In this document: piece after piece, positions 7,709 to 14,659 of the stretch
Layout of the letters: the number at the start of each line of letters is the position of its first letter
Numbering within the stretch: position 1 is the first letter of the stretch
DNA from: a virus
Length of the DNA stretch: 64,000 nucleotides
Reading direction: 5' to 3' (one strand)
IMG/VR virus record: IMGVR_UViG_3300025117_000049
Coordinates: 32,828-96,827 of that record
Notes under the pieces: model-generated
Seen by the model: the letters and a program-made list of their open reading frames with translations, nothing else
What the model was told of the DNA's origin: nothing
Database searches by the model: none
Made by a program: the position numbers and the translations under genes

Positions 7709-7711
7709 TAT

Positions 7712-7858
7712 ATGGCTGCCAACCCCACCCCATTGAAGAAACCGACCGCCCATGGCGCCCAGGTGTCCAACATTTTGGAACTCATGGCCAACTCCGCCAT
7801 CCTGACCCGTGCCCAGCTCGCCTCCAACCTGGGGCTTGCTTTCGGCGGGAAAATTTGA
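7712..7858 (+). pseudogene. Displaced 5' end of the original portal gene
   Basis: This GC-rich frame of 48 codons contains AQVSNILELMANSAILTRAQ, then LASNLGLAFGG. The start of the intact portal at 8778 contains AKVNNIFELAAYSAILGRAQ, then LASVLGQSFEG. The two are clearly homologous but use very different codons. The frame stops right before the GIY-YIG gene. It is the old start of the portal gene, cut off by the endonuclease insertion and replaced downstream by an AT-rich version. Confidence 0.8.
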
Positions 7859-7861
7859 CCC

Positions 7862-8791
7862 ATGGCTAAGAGAATTGCCTATGATACTCCTGCTCCAAAG
7901 CCTCAGTGTCAAGATTCCTTGAGAACAGATTTCTATCTCTATTTCTTGAGGCGGCCCGATAAAATCGATCCTCTTGATCTGTCCAAGGGTCAGCCATTCT
8001 ATGTCGGCAAGGGCTGTAATGGGAGAGTTGGAGGGCATAGAGTCGAAGCGAGAAGCTTATTGCATAAACCTGGTAGAAAATCACATAAAATTAATATCAT
8101 TCATAAACTATGGAAACAAGGTTTAGATTTTCAGGAAGATATTATTCTTAACTGCTTATCAGATGATGATGCTATTGCTTTAGAAATTGCTGCTATCGAA
8201 CAATATGGTCGTAAAGACAATGGCACAGGTATATTGGCCAACCTGACTGATGGTGGAGAGGGAGTATCTGGGCGGTTAGGTTTAATTATGACTTCTGAAG
8301 CAAAAGAGAGAATGAGAGTAGCAAAATTAGGCAAAAAATTACCTCCATTTTCAGAAGGACACAAAGAGAAAATAAGACAAGCCAATTTAAGGGAAAATCT
8401 TTCTCCGGAAACTCTTGAAAAGAGAAGCAAGGCCCATTTAGGAAAAAAACTTACGCCAGAACATGTAGAAAAAATGAGACAAACTCTAAAGGGGCGTAAA
8501 CGTTCTCCAGAAGCAGTTGAAAAAACAAGGCAAGCAAATTTAGGAAGACCTTGCTCTCCTGAGAAAAAAGAGAAGCTAAGACAAGCCAACCTCGGAAAAA
8601 AACATAGTCCAGAAAGAATCGAAAGAAATAGACAAATCCAGCTTATAGTGCAAAATACCCCAGAGGCAATAGAAAGAAATAGACAAGCTCATTTAGGAAA
8701 GAGACACACTCCTGAAACAAAAGAGAAGTTAAGACAGATTCAATTGTTACGCCGCCAGCGAGAAAGGGAGGCCAGGAATGGCAGTCAATAA
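7862..8791 (+). CDS. GIY-YIG homing endonuclease with NUMOD3-like repeats
   Basis: The 309-residue product has a GIY-YIG domain at about residues 24-110: YLYFLRRPDK, then PFYVGKGCNGRVGGH and a catalytic Glu candidate in ALEIAAIEQYG. From about residue 145 it has roughly seven repeats of 20-24 residues of the kind SPEAVEKTRQANLGR, typical of NUMOD3 DNA-binding modules. It makes a site-specific cut that lets its gene spread. The gene is AT-rich and inserted exactly at the portal start; its last 14 bases overlap the new portal start. Confidence 0.9.
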   Translation: MAKRIAYDTPAPKPQCQDSLRTDFYLYFLRRPDKIDPLDLSKGQPFYVGKGCNGRVGGHRVEARSLLHKPGRKSHKINIIHKLWKQGLDFQEDIILNCLSDDDAIALEIAAIEQYGRKDNGTGILANLTDGGEGVSGRLGLIMTSEAKERMRVAKLGKKLPPFSEGHKEKIRQANLRENLSPETLEKRSKAHLGKKLTPEHVEKMRQTLKGRKRSPEAVEKTRQANLGRPCSPEKKEKLRQANLGKKHSPERIERNRQIQLIVQNTPEAIERNRQAHLGKRHTPETKEKLRQIQLLRRQREREARNGSQ

Positions 8792-10985
8792 AAAGAAAGA
8801 ATATGGAGCTAAGGTGAATAATATTTTTGAATTAGCTGCTTATTCGGCTATTCTTGGAAGAGCACAGTTAGCTTCTGTTTTGGGACAATCTTTTGAAGGG
8901 TCACGCGATATTTACCAAGCACTGGGATACGATACTCAGATTTCATGGCAACAATATGTGGGTCAATATGCTAGACAAGGTTTTGCTAAAGCTGTTATCG
9001 ATCGCCCTGTTGCTTCTACATGGGGTCGAGGCTTTCAGTTAGTCGAGGCTGGCGATGATGAAGAGACACAATTAGAAAAGGCCTGGAAAGACCTGGAAAA
9101 ACGCTTGGGCATGATCTCTATGTTTTCCCGTTTAGATCGTCTTGCAGGATTGGGCACTTATGGCATATTATTGTTAGGTTTGTCTGATGTGTCTACTCCA
9201 CAGGACTTCCGCAAGCCAACAACGGGCCGAAGCCTTCAGCTCAAGTATGTTAAACCATTCTCGGGCATGGCTAACGAAGGGGATGCCCAAATACAGACTT
9301 GGGTTACAGATCCATCTAATGAGCGCTACGGTCGTCCGGAACTATACAGCGTTACCCTTCGCAATCTATCCACTGGCGATTCTCAGATATTGTCTATTCA
9401 TTACAGCCGAGTGATTCATGTAGCCGATGGATTAGGCAGCTCTGAGATCGAAGGTACGCCGCGTCTTGAATCAATTTTTAACAATCTCAAAAACCTAGAG
9501 AAGATCACTGGCGGTTCGGCAGAGATGTACTGGCGTGGTGCCCGTCCCGGCTATGGTCTGGAGGCTGACAAGGACTTCCAGATCACCGATGCGATCCTGG
9601 AGGATTTGCAAGGCCAGCTTGATGAATTCGAGCATAACCTGCGGCGTGTCCTGGCCCTACAGGGCATGAAAGTCAATCCCATGGCCCAGCAGGTGGCGGA
9701 CCCGGCCTCAGCCGTGGACGTGCAGATCCAGGAGATATCGGCCACCACGGGCATTCCCAAGCGCATCCTGACCGGCAGTGAGCGTGGCGAGCTGGCCTCC
9801 AGCCAGGACCGGGAGAACCAAGCGGACTATATCGAGGACCGCCAGCTGAACTTTGCCGAGCTCAGGATCATCAGGGCCACGGTGGACAGGTTCATCGAGT
9901 TGGGCATCCTGCCCCCGGCTTCCACCGAAGAGGGGTATTCCATCCAGTGGCCAGACACCCGGGAGCCCAGCGATAAGGACCGGGCTGATGTGGGCAAGGT
10001 CCGGGCCGATGCCATCAAGAGCTATGCTTCGGCGCCCACCGCAGAGGCAGTCATGCCTATCCAGTCGTTCCTCAGGTTGTGCCTTGGGCTCACAGAGGAT
10101 GAGATTGTTCTGGTTGAAGAGGAAAAGGCGGCTGTCCAGGCAGAGGAGGAAGCTGAGCAGGCTCAGATGACAGACGAAGAGCGAGCCGCCCAGGAAGCTG
10201 AGGAGGCTGCTGCTGAAGCTGAGACTAAAAGACAGCAAAGAGAAGAAGTACCTGTAAACCCTAATCAGCCTGTGGTTCAATCCAATCCATGTCATAATCC
10301 AGCTGGTTCTGCGGGAGGTCAATTCTGTACAACTCCTGGCGGTGGTAGCAACAAGGAGCTTTCTGGCAAAGAAAAAGAATCATTAGTAGCATATCAGCGG
10401 ACAAATTACCCTGAAGTGAATGGACATCTACGTGGAACCATGAATCTTCATCGCGATGATAAGGCTATAATCAATGATTATATTAAGAATCTTGATAGTA
10501 TCTTTAAAAAAGCAAATGAAGTTGAAGTGAATGTTTTTCGTGGTACTGATGCCGAGTTTACAAGAGGTATTTTTGAGAAGACAGGGATCCTAAAGGAATT
10601 GAAAGGAGCAAAAGTTGAAGGCATCACGAATAGTGATAAGCCGCCTGCGGGGTTTTCCACCTGGGATAAATATTTCAATGCAAGATTGAGCGGCACGACC
10701 TTCCAGGACAAAGGATTCACTTCTACATCGAGTAAGGAAAAAGTGACCAAGGGATTTGTAAGCCGTCGCTATGAAGATCCCAGAAACGGGGTGTCTTCTA
10801 TTTGCAACATCCGGGGAACAGCCAAGGCCATTGATATGAATAAGACCACCGGAGACAAGGTGTTCCGTGATCAGCACGAGATGCTTCTGAATCGGGGCAA
10901 TACCTATCGTATAGACAGTGTTAAGGTAGTCCGGGATAACTCGATAAACAAAAGCTATCTGAAGTTTAATGTCTCTATAATCTGA
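8778..10985 (+). CDS. Portal protein with C-terminal tagged ADP-ribosyltransferase domain
   Basis: This 735-residue protein joins a portal core (about residues 1-480, DUF1073-type, with SAEMYWRGARPGYGLE and TGIPKRILTGSERGELASSQ) to an acidic Glu/Ala linker, the tag NPCHNPAGSAGGQFC (503-517) and an effector domain. The effector fits an R-S-E ADP-ribosyltransferase: FRG with Arg588, FTSTS at 647-651, and QHE at 699-701 followed by MLLNRG. Codon use changes twice: AT-rich to about 9530, GC-rich to about 10230, then AT-rich again. The first part came with the homing endonuclease, the last is the cargo cassette. The portal ring at the capsid vertex would place 12 effector copies in each virion (inference). 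Confidence 0.85.
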   Translation: MAVNKKKEYGAKVNNIFELAAYSAILGRAQLASVLGQSFEGSRDIYQALGYDTQISWQQYVGQYARQGFAKAVIDRPVASTWGRGFQLVEAGDDEETQLEKAWKDLEKRLGMISMFSRLDRLAGLGTYGILLLGLSDVSTPQDFRKPTTGRSLQLKYVKPFSGMANEGDAQIQTWVTDPSNERYGRPELYSVTLRNLSTGDSQILSIHYSRVIHVADGLGSSEIEGTPRLESIFNNLKNLEKITGGSAEMYWRGARPGYGLEADKDFQITDAILEDLQGQLDEFEHNLRRVLALQGMKVNPMAQQVADPASAVDVQIQEISATTGIPKRILTGSERGELASSQDRENQADYIEDRQLNFAELRIIRATVDRFIELGILPPASTEEGYSIQWPDTREPSDKDRADVGKVRADAIKSYASAPTAEAVMPIQSFLRLCLGLTEDEIVLVEEEKAAVQAEEEAEQAQMTDEERAAQEAEEAAAEAETKRQQREEVPVNPNQPVVQSNPCHNPAGSAGGQFCTTPGGGSNKELSGKEKESLVAYQRTNYPEVNGHLRGTMNLHRDDKAIINDYIKNLDSIFKKANEVEVNVFRGTDAEFTRGIFEKTGILKELKGAKVEGITNSDKPPAGFSTWDKYFNARLSGTTFQDKGFTSTSSKEKVTKGFVSRRYEDPRNGVSSICNIRGTAKAIDMNKTTGDKVFRDQHEMLLNRGNTYRIDSVKVVRDNSINKSYLKFNVSII
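10284..10328 (+). other. NPCH tag 2, long form, in the portal
   Basis: It encodes NPCHNPAGSAGGQFC at portal residues 503-517, at the end of the acidic linker and directly before the ADP-ribosyltransferase domain. Confidence 0.9.
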
Positions 10986-10993
10986 GGTCATAA

Positions 10994-11125
10994 ATGCCTA
11001 ATTCTAACCAAAAAGATAAGTTTAGCTGGAAAGGCGGTGATGCGGAGATTATCTCTGTGCCTAAAGAATTGACTGAAGAAGAATATGATAAAAAAGCAGC
11101 TAAGGAAAAAGAAAAACCGGAATGA
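10994..11125 (+). CDS. Small hydrophilic protein after the portal effector
   Basis: The 43-residue product starts MPNSNQKDKFSWKGGDAEII and ends in a Lys/Glu-rich helix (YDKKAAKEKEKPE). It is AT-rich like the effector end of the portal gene and unlike the GC-rich gene after it, so it probably arrived with that cassette. It stands where the 67-residue gene stands after the first effector. Function unknown; an effector partner is possible. Confidence 0.5.
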   Translation: MPNSNQKDKFSWKGGDAEIISVPKELTEEEYDKKAAKEKEKPE

Positions 11126-11301
11126 CCGCCACCGTCCTCCCCATCAAACCCAACTCCCACACCCATGAACGCCTGCGCCGCCAACGCCAGGAGGCCAGGG
11201 ATCGCATTATCGCTAAGATTGGCATGCGCATGGAGGATTCTCCGCTGTTTGAAGAGGAACTGCGCATGATGGCCTATGAAGAGAGCTTGAAATCCAGATG
11301 A
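11122..11301 (+). CDS. Small basic protein, part of the original head operon
   Basis: The 59-residue GC-rich product starts at an ATG overlapping the previous stop, and its own stop overlaps the MuF start (ATGA). It is helical and charged (HERLRRQRQEARDRIIAKIG, then an acidic end). It belongs to the ancestral portal-MuF transcript. Function unknown. Confidence 0.55.
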   Translation: MTATVLPIKPNSHTHERLRRQRQEARDRIIAKIGMRMEDSPLFEEELRMMAYEESLKSR

Positions 11302-13868
11302 AAACCCTGCCTTTCAAATCGCTCCAGTCCACTACCTACAAATCCCTTGGGATGCGGCCGGCCAAGAAATTGACTGTGTTATCCAACCCCTGCCATGATG
11401 AGCAAGGGAGGTTTTGTAATACGACAAGTCAGAGCGGCGAAAGCACTGTTTCAAAATCAGAAAAAGAACTTATGTCAAAACTTAAAAGAGCAAAGGATCA
11501 TGGGAAGAAAGATAAGATATTTTATGATGCAAATTTAAGCAAGGAAGATAGTGATCGCCTGGTTATGGCTATGATTACTACGGTTCCTAAAGGTCAGTAT
11601 AAACTACATAGTAGAGAATATGGCGTAAATATTCGTGATGTCATTTATGACATGTATGGAAATATGCCATCTAATATTCTATCTGAATCAGTGTTATTAG
11701 GGGCAAGCATAAGATACCCCAAGAAAGTTCGGGCTACATTTACTCATGACATGGATAAACTCACTGTCTTATCAGAAAATGTTCTATCTGCCCACACCCA
11801 GCCAAAGCCCAAACCCGGCTCCAAGCCCCGCCTCGTCAAAATCAACGGCCTGCTGGCCCACCAGGCATCATCCAGGATTGACCCCACCAGGACCACAGGC
11901 CTCAGGAACCGTTGGGCTGCCGAGATGGGCCGCCGGTTTACTGCCCTGAGACGGCTGATATGGAAGACCATCGTTGATGACGATTGCTTCGGGATCGGTC
12001 CTGCCTATGAGATGTATCGGCCGGCTGCGTATAGCAACCCTTGCCATGATGAACAAGGGAGGTTTTGTTCGACTGGTGGAGGGAGCGACCAAGCTGGTGG
12101 TATCATGAAGATGTTCCATGGTACTTCATCTGATTACATTGATTCAATTAAAGAACATGGATTAATTCCAGGCAAGACCCAAGGAGGAGATTCTTGGGCT
12201 GCTAAACAGGGATGGAATGATTGTATCTCTGAAATAGGAAGTCAGAAAGTCTCTGTTTACATGACCAATAAATTAAGGATAGCAGATCAATATGCTAGGT
12301 ATGCCGCTGAAATGTCTGGTGGGGTTCCAGTAATATTAGAGGTCGTAGTCCCAAAGTCGTTTATTGGAAAGCTGTCAAAAGACGAAAAAGATTCTGATGC
12401 GATTAAATTCAATGGAAAAATTAAGCCTGATTGGATAACCAGAATTATTAGTCAAAGTGAAGTTAGCCCTCCTCTTGAAGGTCCATCTATAGTAATCCGC
12501 AAAAAGAGTAGAATGATATCATTAAGCCAAGACCAATCGAAGGTTTTTTATATTGCCACCATTGTAGATAACCAACCTGTCTCCACCACCCACACCCTAT
12601 CCACCCCAATAATCCACATTAAATTCGACTTCCCTCGTCTGGAGGACAAGATTCCAGCCTTCATGCAATGGCTCCAGCAACAGCAAGACGAGGGCATACT
12701 GGAGCTGGTCACCCTGCCCCGCATGGGCCAATCCCTGGGCGAACCGTGGACGAATATGTTTGTTAAGGATAGCTACGAGCGCGGGGTCATCCGTGCCCGT
12801 GAGCAATTGATGTCCGCCGGTTATGGCACCCCTGGTCTAGGGGCTGGGGAGTTGCCGTTGCTGGGCTTACCAGGTATGACCTCCGGAGTGCTTGCAAACC
12901 CCTTCCACGTCGATCGTCTCGCCTCAGTGTACCTTCGGGCCTACGATGGCCTTAAAGGGATTTCAAATGCAATGTCTATGCAGATATCGCATGTGCTGGC
13001 CCAGGGCCTTGCTGACGGGGACAATCCTATCACTCTGGCCAAGAAGATGAACTACGTCATCTCAGGCATGGGCAAGGATATGGGTATCACCGATTCGTTG
13101 GGCAGGTTCATCCCAGCCGAGCGCCGGGCCAAGATGCTGGCTAGGACGGAGGTGATAAGAAGTCATGCACAAGCCCAATTGCAGGAATTTAAGGTATGGG
13201 GTGTAGCCGGAGTCGATGTGGTTGCTGAATGGGTAACGGCCGGCTTCAATGTCTGTCCTCAATGTCAGGATAAATCCCGGCAAGGACCATACACGATTGA
13301 GCAAGCATGGAACCTGATACCTTTCCATCCCCATTGCCGATGTTGTTGGGTCGCAAAACCTAGGAATGAACTTTATGTCCATTCCAACCCCTGCCATGAT
13401 GAGCGGGGCCGGTTTTGTTCGACTGGTGGCGGAAGCGGAGGGGCAACCGTCAGGACATTCTTAACTCCCGAAACTGCAGAAGAATTCCTAAATAGTGATG
13501 CTCGTGATGTAGGCATATTTAATTTGTATTCTGATCGTTGGCTGCGTAGCTCAGACGGCGAGGCCAAGGAATATGCCTATGAGGTGGCCAGGAACAGCGT
13601 GATGTTGCAGAGGGCACTTCAGGTTGAACACTTCAAATCCCAAGACCTTCCGGAGCAGGTTGATTTATATCGTGTAGGGCCTGCCCATGGAGGACAAGGG
13701 TCAGTGGTTTCTTTTTGGCCCAGTAAGAGTGCCGCTGAATCATATCAAGAAGGATTTAGGATCGAATCGATTCATAAATATCAAGCACCATTGGATAGCG
13801 TGGTTCCAAGCAGGAGTGGTGCTGGAGAATTATGGGCCAATGTTAATGAGATAAGACAGGTTGATTAA
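11298..13868 (+). CDS. MuF-type minor head protein carrying three tagged cargo cassettes
   Basis: The backbone is a MuF/gp7-like minor capsid protein: a helical N-terminal part (RIDPTRTTGLRNRW, about residues 195-235), a middle helix (PAFMQWLQQQQDEGILELVT, about 450-470) and the MuF domain (ARTEVIRSHAQAQ near 613, then CPQC and FHPHCRCCW to about 690). Three cassettes interrupt or extend it, each opened by NPCHDE-x-GRFC: residues 30-153 (unknown fold), 247 to about 420 (FHGTSS with His274 and VYMTNKLRIADQYA, PARP/Tpt1-like) and 697-856 (LYRVGP and VSFWPSKSAAESY, ADP-ribosyltransferase-like). The cassettes are AT-rich, the backbone is GC-rich. At 856 residues it is about twice the usual size. 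MuF proteins of other phages carry toxin domains and enter the host with DNA; that role is likely here. Confidence 0.8.
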   Translation: MKTLPFKSLQSTTYKSLGMRPAKKLTVLSNPCHDEQGRFCNTTSQSGESTVSKSEKELMSKLKRAKDHGKKDKIFYDANLSKEDSDRLVMAMITTVPKGQYKLHSREYGVNIRDVIYDMYGNMPSNILSESVLLGASIRYPKKVRATFTHDMDKLTVLSENVLSAHTQPKPKPGSKPRLVKINGLLAHQASSRIDPTRTTGLRNRWAAEMGRRFTALRRLIWKTIVDDDCFGIGPAYEMYRPAAYSNPCHDEQGRFCSTGGGSDQAGGIMKMFHGTSSDYIDSIKEHGLIPGKTQGGDSWAAKQGWNDCISEIGSQKVSVYMTNKLRIADQYARYAAEMSGGVPVILEVVVPKSFIGKLSKDEKDSDAIKFNGKIKPDWITRIISQSEVSPPLEGPSIVIRKKSRMISLSQDQSKVFYIATIVDNQPVSTTHTLSTPIIHIKFDFPRLEDKIPAFMQWLQQQQDEGILELVTLPRMGQSLGEPWTNMFVKDSYERGVIRAREQLMSAGYGTPGLGAGELPLLGLPGMTSGVLANPFHVDRLASVYLRAYDGLKGISNAMSMQISHVLAQGLADGDNPITLAKKMNYVISGMGKDMGITDSLGRFIPAERRAKMLARTEVIRSHAQAQLQEFKVWGVAGVDVVAEWVTAGFNVCPQCQDKSRQGPYTIEQAWNLIPFHPHCRCCWVAKPRNELYVHSNPCHDERGRFCSTGGGSGGATVRTFLTPETAEEFLNSDARDVGIFNLYSDRWLRSSDGEAKEYAYEVARNSVMLQRALQVEHFKSQDLPEQVDLYRVGPAHGGQGSVVSFWPSKSAAESYQEGFRIESIHKYQAPLDSVVPSRSGAGELWANVNEIRQVD
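11385..11417 (+). other. NPCH tag 3, short form
   Basis: It encodes NPCHDEQGRFC at MuF residues 30-40. The codons just before it, for KLTVLS, reappear in synonymous form at 11757-11774, at the far end of the cassette. Confidence 0.9.
12036..12068 (+). other. NPCH tag 4, short form
   Basis: It encodes NPCHDEQGRFC at MuF residues 247-257, followed by STGGGS and a PARP-like domain. DNA and protein are nearly the same as tag 3, so the tags share a recent source. Confidence 0.9.
13386..13418 (+). other. NPCH tag 5, short form
   Basis: It encodes NPCHDERGRFC at MuF residues 697-707, directly after the MuF domain, followed by STGGGSGG and the C-terminal cassette. Confidence 0.9.
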
Positions 13869-13895
13869 CAACCACCCTCCCAAAAAATAAATATT

Positions 13896-13921
13896 AGGGG
13901 TTTTGGGCCAGAATATTTATA
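13896..13921 (+). promoter_or_regulatory. Late promoter element (copy B)
   Basis: The element is AGGGGTTTTGGGCC followed by AGAATATTTATA. It lies 30 bases after the MuF stop and 12 bases before the ATG at 13933. The following bases (TTTAATTCAACA) also match copy A, so conservation extends to about the start of transcription. Confidence 0.7.
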
Positions 13922-13932
13922 TTTAATTCAAC

Positions 13933-14151
13933 ATGGTAATTAGCAATCACAAGGACATGAAATTGACACCAGAAACCTGCAAGCACCAGGACCTGCTCTG
14001 TACGGAATGTCCAGACAAACTTTCGTGCGAGCCTTTGGCCCTGGAATTGCAGTCGCCGGTCTTTGGTGGCCGGGTTGATCCCAGGCCCCGCCCACTCCCG
14101 GCCTTCCTGAAAGGCGCCTCTAAATCCGTAAGGGCCTCATATGGCTATTGA
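13933..14151 (+). CDS. Small Cys-rich protein of the head operon
   Basis: The 72-residue product has CKHQDLLCTECPDKLSC, which could hold one Zn or an Fe-S cluster, then a Pro-rich tail. The first ATG is very near the presumed transcription start, so the second in-frame ATG at 13957 (MKLTPETCKHQ) may be used. Its stop overlaps the next gene. Function unknown. Confidence 0.5.
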   Translation: MVISNHKDMKLTPETCKHQDLLCTECPDKLSCEPLALELQSPVFGGRVDPRPRPLPAFLKGASKSVRASYGY

Positions 14152-14353
14152 CCTGACATGCAAGTGCACATACGGCGATCAAGGCAGGATTGAAAGCCTG
14201 ACGGTCGATTTCGGCCAACAGATGGCCATGGCTGAGGCCCAGGAGCTGGCGGACCTGCTGGAAATGACGGCGGTCGGCTGGGCTAATTGCAAGGGGTGTG
14301 TGAATGATCAATGTGACAAGCATTCCGGTGGAGCTGCTCCATCTGTCCATTGA
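14141..14353 (+). CDS. Small Cys-containing protein, unknown function
   Basis: The 70-residue product has Cys pairs at both ends (CKCTYG, then CKGCVNDQCDKH) and a helix between (MAMAEAQELADLLEMTAVG). The helix suggests a regulatory or packing role. It overlaps both neighbours by a few to fifty bases, so all three are probably translated together. Confidence 0.55.
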   Translation: MAIDLTCKCTYGDQGRIESLTVDFGQQMAMAEAQELADLLEMTAVGWANCKGCVNDQCDKHSGGAAPSVH

Positions 14354-14657
14354 CGTGATGCATGGCGGAATCCTTTACCGGAAGGAATTTTCCTACGGTG
14401 AGGATCTGATGGTGTATACCAGGACCTCGGCCATGACCCCTGAGACCGAGGAGGATGGCTGGAGCACCAAAGGCTGGTATCGGCTCTCCGGTCAGGACGG
14501 CAACCCGGTCATGATTAGCGATCCTGGGTTCCTGGTGCAGCTTGCTAATGCGGCTGCAAGGAAAGGCTGGCAGGTTGAATGGAACCCGGCTTTCAAGCCA
14601 GTTAAGGATTTGCCCCAGGGATTTTGTTTTCACAAGAACGCCATGGAGAATTTTTAA
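14304..14657 (+). CDS. Hypothetical protein of the head operon, 117 residues
   Basis: The start at 14304 is supported by AAGGGG seven bases upstream, although it overlaps the previous gene by 50 bases. An alternative start is MHGGILYRKEF at 14358. The product is mainly beta, with YRLSGQDGNPVMIS in the middle. It may be a minor head protein. Function unknown. Confidence 0.55.
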   Translation: MINVTSIPVELLHLSIDVMHGGILYRKEFSYGEDLMVYTRTSAMTPETEEDGWSTKGWYRLSGQDGNPVMISDPGFLVQLANAAARKGWQVEWNPAFKPVKDLPQGFCFHKNAMENF

Positions 14658-14659
14658 TC

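Noticed and set aside
1225-7900. AYDTP shared by the small terminase (VRVAYDTPMPPQ) and the GIY-YIG enzyme (RIAYDTPAPKPQ)
   Set aside because: Only about seven residues in a low-complexity setting match, with no DNA-level repeat that I could see.
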